Below are positions 34,701-44,713 of a stretch of 64,000 nt of DNA, one piece after another (position 1 is the first letter of the stretch; every line of letters begins with the position of its first letter). The notes under the pieces were generated by a model, which had not been told where the DNA came from, ran no database searches, and was given only the letters and a program-made list of their open reading frames with translations. This DNA is from Amoebophrya sp. A120 (taxonomy: Eukaryota; Sar; Dinophyceae; Syndiniales; Amoebophryaceae), in the NCBI GenBank assembly GCA_905178155.1, contig CAJINV010000007.1:1328836-1392835 (forward strand). The letters run 5' to 3'. A program made the position numbers and the translations under genes.

Positions 34701-36259
34701 GAACAATCCCTTTCCCCCACCAGCTTCTTCTTTTTCTGCAACTACAGGGGAAAGCAATAGGAATATTAGCAGCTTGAGAGGTACGACAACTATGGTCCCC
34801 TCGTCCGGGCCGCCACCGGCCCAGGCTGGAAATGTTCTCCGCGCTGGCTCCGTTCCGCCCCTCGTAGCTGCTACGGCGGGTCCAACAACATCACAGCGCC
34901 ACTTCGACCAGCAAAAAATGCCGCTCTGCTCCCAGCAATTATCTACCTCCCAGTCCCAGTCGAGGAGATTACCACGGAATCATTTGCTCTACAGCCTGCA
35001 GACACCCTCGCCGAGTGTGGAGGTGGGAGCTGCACAGGAACCTCCTCAAAATGGAGTGTTGAATGTGGCAAGAATAAACTCACACAATTATTCTTCATCA
35101 TCCGTGTCCGTCGGCGCCCCGCCACCGCGGTTACCCACTAGAATGTCAAGCGCCGGGAGTACATTCAACAATAAGAATTCATCTGCGTCGATCCCCATCC
35201 CGCCGTTCACGACCCACGTAAACACGGATGGGTCGAAACTCACCACGAACAGCAATCGGACCAATATCAAAACGAAAAATCCCCCCTCCCCATATCGAAA
35301 ACGATGAAATTTGTGATGCTGTATTTGAGTACACAAATCGACTTGTAATGCTAGAAGGCCAAGAGACGCAGCTGTGGCCTCGTTTGCAGGCAATTTGTCA
35401 TGCTGTCTCCCACTTCCAGCTGCCCCCTGTCATGCTGAAGATGCAAGGCTCTTCCACGCCAACCAGCATTACAGTCCGCATCTTTTCCCTTCTAGCATGA
35501 CAAAGCTGATTTGTGACCACAAATCTGCATCGCAAATTTCTAGTTTGAGTATGGGGTGGGGGGATTTTCCATTTTGATAACCAATTCCAGGGAAAGATCG
35601 CACACTTTCGGGACTGTCGCTGGGGAACATGAGCCGCCTGTGAACTTGAGCAGAGGTTATGCATTGCTGTTTTGGAAGTATCGATCTCGGTCTGGAAAAG
35701 CAGTGCCAGGTTTGTCATGCTCGGCTAGGCGCGTGACTGGCAAGACTGTCATGCATGGCGCCCAAAAGTTAAAGTGCCACTTTTCTGTGATTCATGCAAA
35801 GACGCGGTCGTCTATAATGCAGAAAACACAAGAACATCAATCTACACGTTGTACTTCCAGCATGATCCCCAAACCTTGTCATGCTTCGCCGTCAGAAATT
35901 CAGGCTCTCTCGTGATTGTCCAACCCGCATCTTGTTTCCAGACCCAGACGAAAGTGTTTGCATTCGATAATAGAGCAGGTGGCAGTGGGGCTACATCAAG
36001 CGGAAACAACAGTGGCAAACTGCTTGCCGCCTCGCTCAGTACCAGGCAACTGCAGCGGCCAAGTTCTGCGGGGGGGAACGTACAACCACAAGGCGCCTCT
36101 GTGGGTGCAGCCAATTCCCCCTTTGGCCCCATCCCCACGACCGGTGTGATACCCGCAGCGCATTTGCGACCCCCGCCGGCGCTGAACGTTGCGGCCGCCT
36201 TTGCGAACAAAATGGCTGGATCCTACTCCGTGCCGCAAAGTGTGCGGTTTGCGCAATGA
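28794..36259 (+). CDS. Long coiled-coil protein with a GAS2-like region
   Basis: The start ATG at 28794 opens MELLRAQLAVKDNIIRELADE. Supported exons include 28794-29163, 29442-29559, 29742-29747 joined to 30021-30261, 30588-30682, 30970-31019, 31325-31502, about 31671-31834, 32103-32176, 32356-32869, 33034-33203, about 33269-33383, 33616-33663, 33934-35264, 35585-35657 and about 35974-36259. Residues from the second exon on are heptad-rich (QQMEQIKQDLEQQLSLQF; ELRRLVREVDSLREQNSQL). Around 33949-34323 is RVSKGRYLYGRLEVEL, with a later FTINEFVHFF, reminiscent of the GAS2/GAR microtubule-binding domain (tentative). The C-terminus is Ser/Pro/Asn-rich. A cytoskeletal or basal-body role is inference. 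Eight introners plus one degenerate copy interrupt it; codon bias suggests a frame slip at 34324-34540. Confidence 0.6.
29164..29441 (+). mobile_element. Degenerate family A introner now with GT-AG ends
   Basis: Begins GTATGCATTG and ends GCAATGCACAG, so the intron is canonical GT-AG. Decayed family A arms remain (TGTGCCTGGAG; CCAGGCCCAGACATATTTGC). No clear 5-bp duplication. Splicing gives KKENFVALQEQIQQ in frame. Confidence 0.65.
29560..29736 (+). mobile_element. Introner, family E
   Basis: Starts TATCCCAGAGAAAAAAGCTG; ends CAGCTTTTTTCTGTGTGATA. Duplication AGAAA at 29555-29559 and 29737-29741. Removal gives DTAEKKEK, after which a normal GT-AG intron (29748-30020) leads to EIVEQYEQL. Confidence 0.9.
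30262..30582 (+). mobile_element. Introner, family D
   Basis: Starts TATGGAAGTGTCAGAATCG; inverted 3' end TCGGTCCTGACACATACATA. Duplication GGCGA at 30257-30261 and 30583-30587. Removal gives LLEEVAKRDQIASE in frame. Confidence 0.9.
30683..30964 (+). mobile_element. Introner, family A
   Basis: Starts TATCAACTGCAAATATG with TCTGGGTCTGG; ends CTTTGCAATGCATA. Flanks TCGAA (30678-30682) and TCGGA (30965-30969), one mismatch. Removal keeps the coiled-coil frame (KEGFxKEREMLAQ). Confidence 0.88.
31020..31319 (+). mobile_element. Introner, family C
   Basis: Starts TATTGAGAGGAAAAATCCCC; ends GGGATTTTTCATTTTGATA. Duplication TTTTC at 31015-31019 and 31320-31324. Removal gives KLTKFSEQFEQERA. It lies only 55 bp after the previous element. 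Confidence 0.92.
31835..32097 (+). mobile_element. Introner, family A
   Basis: Starts TATCAAATGTAAAAATG; ends CATTTTTGCATTTGATA. Duplication GGATG at 31830-31834 and 32098-32102. Removal gives NAKLDAQGDHIAKLEEQ in frame. Confidence 0.93.
33384..33614 (+). mobile_element. Introner, family H
   Basis: Starts TATCGTGAGAAAAACGTG; the 3' end CACTTTTTTTCTTGGATA is its inverse. Flanks GGGTT (33379-33383) and TGGTT (33615-33619). Exact 5-bp removal leaves the downstream frame one base off; an intron of 33381-33615 would restore it, giving KGGSSSS. Confidence 0.65.
33664..33928 (+). mobile_element. Introner, family A
   Basis: Starts TATCAAATGCAAATATG; ends CATATGTGCAATGGATA. Flanks CCCAG (33659-33663) and TCCAG (33929-33933), one mismatch. 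Removal gives RSASQPATTNYRIV in frame. Confidence 0.85.
35265..35579 (+). mobile_element. Introner, family C
   Basis: Starts TATCAAAACGAAAAATCCCC; ends GGGATTTTCCATTTTGATA. Duplication ACCAA at 35260-35264 and 35580-35584. Removal gives SNRTNSRERSHTFG in frame. Confidence 0.9.
35658..35969 (+). mobile_element. Introner, family A, diverged ends
   Basis: Starts TATGCATTGCTGTTTTGG; the 3' part has CCAGACCCAGACG and TTTGCATTCGATA. The flanking duplication is imperfect, so limits are approximate. Splicing to RAGGSGATSSGNN restores the frame. Confidence 0.75.
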
Positions 36260-37400
36260 TGAGTGGAGGTGTCTGTTGTAGTCCACGAACAAGCTACAGA
36301 GCCTCGACTCTTCAAGCGGAAAGTTAGTATAGAAGCTGCTTCAAATGTGGTCTCTTTGTAGAAGAAGTTCTCATTCTCATACGTACATTAGATCGGTGAC
36401 GCAAACAACCAGTATAATTCGTGCGCTGGAAAATTTCAAAAACCACATACGACAACATGGACCGAATGAAATTTCTTACATCGCAAGAACGTCCAAGACC
36501 AAGTGGAACTTTTTCACCCTGCTCCTTTGCGCAGATTTGCTACGAAAAGGAAGTTTCTGTCCGATGCTAGTGCATTTAAACGTGGTACTACTGCCACTAG
36601 TACCAGGTTCATCGAAGAAGGTCGGTAAGGAAAAAAGTGAGTATTGTCAACGTGCATGAAGACAGAACGTGGAGCACCTCGGTTTTGTAAATATATAATG
36701 CTGGTCGCATTTTTGTTTTAGTTTTTCGTCTCGGTTGTACAACTTGCCAAGCAGCTCTGCTACTTCCGTTTAAATTGGCTCTAATAAGTACGTGCAACAC
36801 CCCGTTTCTACGATACTAATGAACCACCTCGGTCGTGCCACCTCGCATCATGCTCGGTTTTCGTACAGTGCTTCTAGTCACCGAAGTTTAACATCGTACG
36901 ACTGTAACGTAGCTCGTTCAGGATTACTTACACAAATCGTTTTTCGCCGGTTAAGGTCCTGTACGAAAAGTAGATACGGACCACGGGAGAGGCGTGTCCT
37001 CACTCCTTCGTACAGTTTGGGCCGATACTTGTTTTTGTGACGATTTTAGACACAAATAACTTGTGATGTTGTTGAATTCATGGAGCTTTTCCTTCTAAAG
37101 CACAGGTGCAGGACCAGTTCGCGCACTTCACTTCTCCCAATTCCATTACCCGTATCAATACTTAGCACTGGTCGGTTTCTGATTGTGATGGTCCTCTTTC
37201 GAAAACTTAAACTACATTAGGCGCAACTACTACAACTAGAACTACACTGCTGTATCTTTTTCACATGTAGCGCGACGGCGCGGACCTTTTTGACGACGTA
37301 CTTTCTTTCCATTTTGAGGCCTTGACTTGCTGCGGCTTGCTCGGCTTCTGATCTACTCATCTTCTTCCTCTGGTGATAAATATTCATCCAGGTGAACAAG
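36260..37400. other. Intergenic, nothing recognised
   Basis: AT-rich with short ORFs only. A CAG just before the next ATG (37392-37401) could be a cis or trans splice acceptor. Confidence 0.5.
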
Positions 37401-38264
37401 ATGGACGCATCGGCACCCGAAACGCCGAAGACGCGGCCTGATGAGATGACGGCCGCTCCGGTCGTGGCTACCGGGTCTCCGATCGACGCGAAGAGGATGC
37501 AAGAGGGAGCGAAAGTCGACCACATGGAGCTTGCTTTCCCCGAGACTGGAGCAGCGAGCACCGTGATCACAACCCACTTCAACGCACGCAGTCTCTTTTT
37601 GGGCTCCTTTTTCTTCTGGTTATTCGTTTCCGCTGGGCGGTTCATTCTGTTTCCGTTCTTCGGCATCATATCCCGAGAAAAATAAACGGTCTCAGTCTCA
37701 AACTCTACTTTGCAGTAGACTTTGCATAATAGGTTCGCGAAGTAGGATAAACAAAACCGGCAATCATGCGTCAAAAATAAAGTAAAACCCAAGAGATGAA
37801 AACACGCATATTTTTAAAGGACCTCGTAGTTCCACCTGCTCTTGCATGTCGAGCATGTTGACCAAAAACAGTCTGAACGAAGTTCCGCAACACAAGATGA
37901 GACTGAGACAGCTTTTTCTTGCCTATACACCACCCCGCTGATGTACTTCTCCATTGTCGACACGGCGATTGTGACCCTGCACGTTTTGGTGCTGTTCTAC
38001 ATGAACGAGCGGTACCACTTTCGCCCCCACTATCTGTACGCGCACCAGAAAGCCGTGGCACAGAACAAGTTTCTGCCTTACGAGCGCCCGGCCGCTCCTG
38101 CTTTGACGCCTTCTGCCCCCACTCCGCGGTTAACGGTGCGCGCCACGGAACTCGTCGTGGACGAACACGCACTTGCGGTGATTTCGGACCAAAAGCACCT
38201 ATCCAACTGCACAAGAACTCTCCCTCCTCCCCATTTGTATGATCTTCGATGTTCATCATCTTGA
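37401..38264 (+). CDS. Small membrane protein, unknown
   Basis: Exons 37401-37668 and 37933-38264 make 199 codons plus a stop, joined across an introner. Visible are a hydrophilic N-terminus, a first TM helix (FLGSFFFWLFVSAGRFILF) and a second (VDTAIVTLHVLVLFYM) followed by the basic-aromatic NERYHFRPHYLYAHQK. The C-terminal 80 residues are soluble. I do not recognise the family. Without introner removal the first exon ends in a stop right after the first helix, which supports the joined model. Confidence 0.55.
37669..37927 (+). mobile_element. Introner, family L
   Basis: Starts TATCCCGAGAAAAATAAACG then GTCTCAGTCTC; the 3' end has GAGACTGAGAC then CTTTTTCTTGCCTATA. Flanks CATCA (37664-37668) and CACCA (37928-37932), one mismatch. 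Removal gives FGITPLMYFSIVD in frame. Confidence 0.82.
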
Positions 38265-39556
38265 AGAACAGCAACAGAAACAACAGCAGAGATGTTGTAG
38301 CTTCTGCATGTGAAGACAAGTCCACAGGACACGAAAAATAAATAGAAGGACTATAAGGGAAAAAATCACCGCAACCTTCAGAAGAAAATTCTTCAGAAGA
38401 ACCTTCAGAAGAAAACAAAAATCTTCTGAAGGTTCAAAAATGGCTGTTTTGAAAAAGACACAAAATCGGAACGGATTCAGGTCCTGTTTCAAGAAAAACA
38501 ATTTTTTTTTTCAGACCTTCAGAAGCTTTTGTCGAGTTTTGACCTTCAGGAAGGTTTTTGAAACCTTCAGAAGAATTTTGATGCACAAAAGCTTCTGAAG
38601 GTTTGTCAGCTGTTCACTTTTGACCTTCCTGAAGGTTTTTAACCTTCTGAAGGTGCAATTTTTGCAACCTTCTGAAGGCCGAATGAAAAAAGTGGCGTCT
38701 TTTACAAAAAAAATTGCAAAAAGTCGCGAGTTTTTTTTTGACCTTCAGAAGGTCAAAAAACCTTCCTGAAGGCCTTCAGAAGGTTGCAGTTCTTCTGAAG
38801 GTCCAAAAATCTTCTGAAGGTTTTCTGCAGCTTTCCGCAAGCTTGCGAACCCAAAAAATGTTTTCTTCGACTAACGCGCCGCGTGGAAAGAGCGCGACTT
38901 GGCCTCGTTCGCGTTTAGATGCTTCGCGCACTGCTGTCGCGATTCCCGTCGCTCAAGAAGCGCCTGGCACTTTGACAAGAAACCAAAGCTGCCCGCTTTT
39001 GTAAAAACAAAAGGCGAGACCTGGCTAGGTAGCGGACAACAGGCGAGTTCTTTCCTGGTTTCTTCCTGATCTGGCCGGGCCTCCGAAATAAAAGCCGCCA
39101 AAGCTGGCCACTATTGTAAAGCGAGAAGCGACCTCGTTGCTTGTTTGTTAGTCTGGGCCTCAGAGACGAAGCCAAAAGCTGACCGTCTTTGTTTTCTCCC
39201 GAATTTGGCCACTTCGAGAGAAGCCAAACGCGGCCACTTTATTAGAGCCGACAAAGTCGAGCGCGAAAATTTTTCAGGGCAGACTGGCATGAAAATGGGG
39301 CCTACGCTGAAGAGTTGCTTTATTTTTTCCCACGCGGCGCACGCCGCGTGGATTGGTTCTTACTTACTATGTAGTTTTATCGTGTCTTCGGAGTACTGAT
39401 GTACAACTGCTTCGTATAAGTAACTGCAAGAGTTGATGATGTCCATCCTCGGACCCCCTACAACGTCCCATGGCTGGGATCTTCATTGCAATTATTCGCA
39501 TGACAAGTAATAGGTGGGGGTTGACGAGTTGTGCACATGGATAGCAGCACCCGCAG
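38265..39556. other. Intergenic with palindrome cluster and GC-rich tract
   Basis: No gene. The CTTC(A/T)GAAG cluster (38371-38830) is followed by a GC-richer tract (38870-39290) with GGCCAC and GCGAGA-like recurrences. Upstream coding of the glycosyltransferase gene may begin near 39500. Confidence 0.6.
38371..38830. repeat. Cluster of near-palindromic CTTC(A/T)GAAG motifs
   Basis: More than a dozen copies of CCTTCAGAAGG / CCTTCTGAAGG, in both orientations and irregularly spaced, plus variants with an extra base (CCTTCCTGAAGG). Intervening DNA is A/T-rich. Neighbouring copies could pair into many alternative hairpins. Confidence 0.85.
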
Positions 39557-42500
39557 GTGCACAAGCAGGTGAAGAACTACATGCGGGCGTCCATGCGGCG
39601 GGACAGCACCCGGAGCCTCCTCGGAGGGCCTAGTCCGCACGGCTCACCGAGGTCCGACGTCGGGGCCAACAAGGCGGAAGACGCTGCAAGAAATGCATCC
39701 CCGCGATCCGACGTGGTTGCAGCTGCAGCCCAGCAACAAGCTGGTGAACAAGCTGGAGCAGCCCCCCTTGCAAATGTTGATGTTGAGCGCCCGGCCCCCG
39801 CGCAGGGGCAGCAGCTGTTGGCGCCGGTGTCCCCAGAACACGTGGATTTCGCGGATGCGACCAGCAACGTTGGCGCAGATCAGCAGGGCGTGGTTCCGTA
39901 CGTGCCGGCGGCCTGGGGTTCCACGGGCGACAACGAAATCATCCACTGCTTTGCCGTGTTGCACTACAAGGAGCCGGAGGAACAGCTGTACACGTTGTGC
40001 GAGAACCTGGCGGACCAGAAGGCCCGGGGCCGCAAGGTGCTCCTGATCGGCATGGAGAAGGGCACGCCGGACAAGGAAAAGAAGATGGAGAAGATTGCCG
40101 AGATTGCCAACACCCACCCGATCCGGGGGGGGCCGGGGGAACAGGACCGACCGGCGTTCGAGGCCGTGCTGTACACGGTGCACACCCTCCGGCCGGGCGA
40201 AATCCCCGGCACCGGCAGCAACCACTTCCAGTGCCAAGTGGTGGCCGAGCTGTTCTTCGGGCAAGCGGGCGAGCACATGCTCGACAAAGTCATCTTCTTA
40301 TCACAGGAAAAAAGTTAATGTTAACGGAATTTCAATTTCAATTTGTGATGCAATGACGCATCACAAAACGCGCCCGAATTTGTCATCCATAGCATTCATA
40401 TTTTTTTATATAAGTAGGCAAAAGTTGTAGTCACGCGTCCGACTGCACTCTGTGAAAACCGTTAACGTTATACTCTTTTTTGTTTGATACTTCTCCAAGT
40501 TCGACTGCAACATGAGGCTGTCCGGGCCGCTGGTGGAGGAGATGGAGGCCGCGTGGGAACTCACGCACGAGGACGAGCGGGTGGGGCTTTCCTTCATGCC
40601 CAATGTGTGCTGGGCCGCGGACGTGCACGACGAGAAGCGGTCGGCGTGCGAGATCGCGGCGAGCTGCGCCATGTGCTGCGGCATGAACATCGCGCCGTTC
40701 TCGATCGCCTTCGTGTCCGGGTCCCTGGCCAGTGCCATCAAGGCGGGCTACACCAGCCCCACGCTGCTCCCCGAGGACGAGATGCTGTTCACGAAGCGGG
40801 CCGTGATGGTGCCGCACTCGCGCACGGTCCGCCTGTACTCCCGCGTGATGAAGACGTTCTACCCGGCCGAGTGCAGCTCCTACACCTTCGTGTTCGGCGT
40901 GTTCTGGCCCAAGTACAAGCGGTGGTTCGCCGGGTGGCTCGAGCTCCACGCGTACATGTTTTGCTGGCTGGTGCTCGGCCCCCGCTTGGCCTCCATGCAC
41001 GACGAACACCCGCGCCGCCGCAGCGTGTACTGGCCGCGCGCCTGGTTCATCTTCTTGATGAGTGTCCTCCGGAAGTACATGTGCATGGTCGCCGCCGTGG
41101 GCGCCATCCCGATGACCTTCGTCCACATAAGCGCGTGGAACGATTCCGATCACTACCTGGACTACGGGCGCGGGAACTATCACATGGAGGTCGAGGACTG
41201 GCTCTACGAAATCTTTGCCACGAACCCGTCGTTATCAACTGCAAATATCGATATTCGCGCTGGATGTCTGGAACATTTTTTGCCGAGTTTGTCATCGACA
41301 AATTGTACATGACGCGCTCCCGCAATTTTCATGTTGCCTGCGATGCATGCTCTAGCATCAACAACATAGCTTTTATTGCGAAGCAGGTTTGCAGCCCATG
41401 CCTGTCCTGCAGGAGAAATAGTTCTTCTTGGCTACTTTCTAAGTGCCTTTTGCTGCTCATGCAGTACGTCGTGTTTTTGTATGATAGAAGCGCCATGATC
41501 GCAAGGGGGCGCCGCCATTCTTTCCAGATCGGAGGACATAGTATTTTTGCAATGCATAGTCGCACGCGTACATGACGGAGGCGTACGGATATCCCCTGTC
41601 GGACGAGTACATGCGGTCCCTTATCCTGCGGAAAAACGCCCCCACCCCATAGTTGTCATGCAAATCTGCATGCTCAAAGTGTTTGTCATGCCGAGCCCCA
41701 TGAGAAGCGATTTCTAGTTGTGTTTTGGAATTTGTTATGCTCCAATCAGCATAATAGGCTAGATCTGTGATGCTGCTGAACTAGCTAAACAGGACTACAC
41801 TACGAAGCCAACTTTGTCATGCGCAACGGCCAAAGCTTCTGCATTTGTCTAGCAGATTTCCCATTTTGCCTATGGGGTGGGGACGCTTTTACCCAGGATA
41901 GCCCTCCAGAACTACCGCCGGGCCCAGTTTCAAACGATGCTGGTAGCGGTCGGGACTTTTTTCGCCGTGATCACCGCCTTCCGCTCGCTGCGGAAATTCT
42001 ACCTGGCTTTCCCAGGGGTCATGAAGTTCAACGCCTGGGCTTTCTTCAAGGGCTTTCTCGTGACGGGGCCCATGAGCTTATTGATGACGTTCGCTCTGCT
42101 GTACACCTACCTGAAACACGGGCTTTTGAACGAGCCGATGTTGCATTCCGCGCAGGGAGATACGGTGGCGGCCATGCAGAAGGGCGGCGCACCATCTTCC
42201 GCGTCGCCGTCGGGCGACAAGCCCTCGCAAGAAGGAACAAGAACTTCTGCGCAAAACGTCGCACAACCGGCGCAAGAACTGCAAAGCGAACAAGTGCAGC
42301 CAGAACAAACGACGCCTATCCCGTGGAAAAACGCCCCCATCCCCATACCTGTCATGTAAATCTGCAAGCCTGAGAGAGCTGCTTCTCTTTCTCATGCGCA
42401 GCCCCATGAGGAGCAGGAGGGAGAGGAGGAGCATTTATTTCCATTGCTATCCTCTGGAAGTTTCAAGTTTGTCATGCTCGAATCAGCATACGCAACCTGC

Positions 42501-43313
42501 GTGAGGATTTGTGGTGCCGCTTAGGTTTATTCGCTAGCTAAACAGGATTAATGCACGACTGCGAGCTCAGGTGACCATTTGTCTTGCGCAACAGCCAAAG
42601 CAAACCTCGGTTGTTGATTTGTGTAGCAGAATTCCTAGCTTCGTGGCCCTGGAGTGGGGACGTTTTTGCTCCGGATAGCTTCACCTGCTGACGTCCTTCC
42701 CAGGGAGTCCCAGCAGTCTCAACAGTCGTCCAAACCAGCAGAGCCACAACATCTGGCGGTCCCCATGCCCCAGGTGCAGGTGGACGCAGAGAAATTGGAT
42801 GCAGAAATACGTTATGCATTGCAAATATGTCTGGGTCTCCTGGATCTGGAAAGATTGGAACTCGTCATGCAAAGTCTCGATCTTTGCAAAAAAGTCTGTG
42901 TAGTTGCATCATGAACTGCACCAAAAGTTGGCCTTTTCTTGCTAGGCAAAAGGCGGACTTCTCATTCGCGGTCGGCGTCAGGAGGGTCTCGCAAAATCTG
43001 TGATGCTTCTGTGCGCATTCCAGAGCGTACTCGTGGTCCGCGAGATGCATGACAAATAATCTTGCTTTCTTCCAGACCCAGACATGTTTGCAGTGCATAT
43101 ACTTACCTCGTATATGTAAGTCTTTCACGACTTAATGTTCTCTCCCCTTGCTGGGAATCACTACTACTACTACTACTACTACTACTATACTGCTGCAAGG
43201 CGGTAGAGAAGAAAGTGGGAAGCATGCAAAAACACGAAAAGTGGTGCAAAGGGAAGAAGCATGCCTTCCCACTAGAAGAAGTCGACGATGATGTCGACGC
43301 TGGAGCGGAATAA
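39557..43313 (+). CDS. GT2-like membrane glycosyltransferase
   Basis: Exons: about 39557-40298, 40495-41232, 41564-41621, 41906-42316, about 42681-42812 and a 3' part near 43200-43313 whose joining is unclear. The start is not fixed: the frame opens at a GTG after GCAG, and ATG 39581 is possible. The core looks like GT family 2: HCFAVLHYKEPEEQLYTLCE, KVLLIGMEKGTPDKEKK, LYTVHTLRPGEIPGTGSNH and, across an introner, DKVIFSKFDCNMRLSG. Transmembrane helices follow (HAYMFCWLVLG, WFIFLMSVLRKYMCMVAA, LVAVGTFFAVITAF, LLMTFALLYTYL), then a Gln/Pro-rich tail. It probably transfers sugar from a nucleotide sugar at an internal or plasma membrane (family knowledge); substrate unknown. Five introners interrupt it. 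Confidence 0.62.
40299..40489 (+). mobile_element. Introner, family J
   Basis: Starts TATCACAGGAAAAAAGTTAA; the 3' end has GTTAACGTTATACTC then TTTTTTGTTTGATA. Duplication CTTCT at 40294-40298 and 40490-40494. Removal gives DKVIFSKFDCNMR, a GT2-like acidic motif. Confidence 0.9.
41233..41558 (+). mobile_element. Introner, family A, diverged
   Basis: Starts TATCAACTGCAAATATCG; ends ATTTTTGCAATGCATA. Flanks GTCGT (41228-41232) and GTCGC (41559-41563), one mismatch. Removal gives ATNPSHAYMTEAYG in frame. Confidence 0.82.
41622..41900 (+). mobile_element. Introner, family B variant
   Basis: Starts TATCCTGCGGAAAAACGCCC; ends GGACGCTTTTACCCAGGATA. Flanks TCCCT (41617-41621) and GCCCT (41901-41905), one mismatch. 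Removal gives YMRSLQNYRRAQF in frame. Confidence 0.88.
42317..42677 (+). mobile_element. Introner, family B variant, diverged flanks
   Basis: Starts TATCCCGTGGAAAAACGCCC; ends GGACGTTTTTGCTCCGGATA. The 5-bp flanks no longer match clearly. Splicing gives EQTTPSPADVLPRE in frame. Confidence 0.78.
42813..43099 (+). mobile_element. Introner, family A
   Basis: Starts TATGCATTGCAAATATG with TCTGGGTCT; ends ATGTTTGCAGTGCATA. Flanks TACGT (42808-42812) and TACTT (43100-43104), one mismatch. Exon structure after it is uncertain; a GTAAGT donor lies about 15 bp downstream. Confidence 0.82.
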
Positions 43314-44713
43314 ATAAAACAAGTAGTTCCCTCTAGTAACCCCGTCAGTTGGGTAAATCATTCACTCATTCATACGAGCTCGCAGTTCGATGCTCGGTTT
43401 TCTTTTTTCGATTTAAGTAGATACTTCGACTTCTCGGTCTTTTCTCGTTTTCTCGCTGTTTTCGCTTTGTCATTTGTATCTCCCAAAAAAAAATAGAATT
43501 TGCTTATGTACTTCTTCTACGCACAAAGAAGGAGTCAGTCGAGCAATTTTTATCCGAGAGCCGCGAAAATGAAACCCCTTGTTCCGCGATCGATTTTGAC
43601 TAGATGTTTTTTCTCGTCCAGTTTTCTTTTCCAAGTATCTTTACTTGATCTTATTTTTTCTCGCTGCTCTTGCATTCGCATTTTACTACATGTTTTTTCG
43701 TTTTCGCATGACAATTTGAAGCACGTAAATATAAATATTTTTTCACTACACTAAAATTTGAATATGAACTTCTTGTTCTTTTTGGTCCCGTCCAGTAAAT
43801 GTTGTTGGCCGTCCAGCTACAGCACGCAAGCCCGCGCACAACAATCTCAAACGATTTCCTATCCCTCTTTCCACTACTTCGAGTCACGCGCTGTGTCATT
43901 TTCTAGAATGAATGTCGCCCTGAAGACAGTTACACTACGAAAACGAGGTTCGGAGTAGTTGTTGGCACTATCATTCATTGTTGTTGTTCTGCATGAAAAC
44001 ATCAATGATGCTTAGAAAAAAGAAAGACTCTCCTCTGGTGATTTAATGTTCGTCCGGTTCGTGGTTATGGATACGCATACTACACTCTTGTTAATGAGTA
44101 CGCAGGTATTTTTCGGGTCGTAAATTCGTTGTCGACGGCGCCACTCGTAAAATAAGTAGGCTCCTCGAGGAGTCCAACTAGTAGCCTCCGATCGTTTGGG
44201 ATCGTGGTCGTGGACGAGTAAAGATATTAAGCCACTGCAAAAATGCTGCTGCTGCATGGAGCAGCACTAGTATGATGTAGAAGAAATGATTGACAAGTAT
44301 TTCAAATACTTGTCAATCAGATGAAGTGCAATCCAAAACTTGACTTCTAGTTCACGAAAAATGAGCCTCCTTCGTCTTCACGTCGACACGCGCATCTGAA
44401 TAATTATAGTCCGCGGTTTATTTTTTTTCTGTACTTCTTCTTCGTCTTCCATGCCTACTAGTACTACGCGAAGGAAAAAGTAATCGCACGTCTACTTCAA
44501 CACTAGCTGATCGTGATCCTTGCGCATCAAGCACCAACTTTGCAAGTTGCCGTGCCGCTCGACAAGTAGTTGATACTGCTTTTATTTTTGATTATAATTC
44601 TCACGACCAAACAAAAGAGCGTACAACTATCAACACTGGAAGAACGAGTGTTATAAAAAAATATAAAGCAGAACAAGCTTTAACTACAGATTTTTGAGCA
44701 CTGCAGTATCAGT
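43314..44713. other. Intergenic
   Basis: AT-rich with no supported gene. A (CTA)n microsatellite lies just upstream, at about 43162-43190. A 31-bp hairpin lies at 44287-44317. Confidence 0.5.
44287..44317. repeat. Perfect 15-bp inverted repeat, 1-nt loop
   Basis: GATTGACAAGTATTT and its exact inverse AAATACTTGTCAATC are separated by a single C. It lies between convergence-free + strand genes; function unknown. Confidence 0.8.

Noticed and set aside
38371-38830. Possible CRISPR array
   Set aside because: The units are short, in mixed orientation and irregularly spaced, and the genome is clearly eukaryotic.
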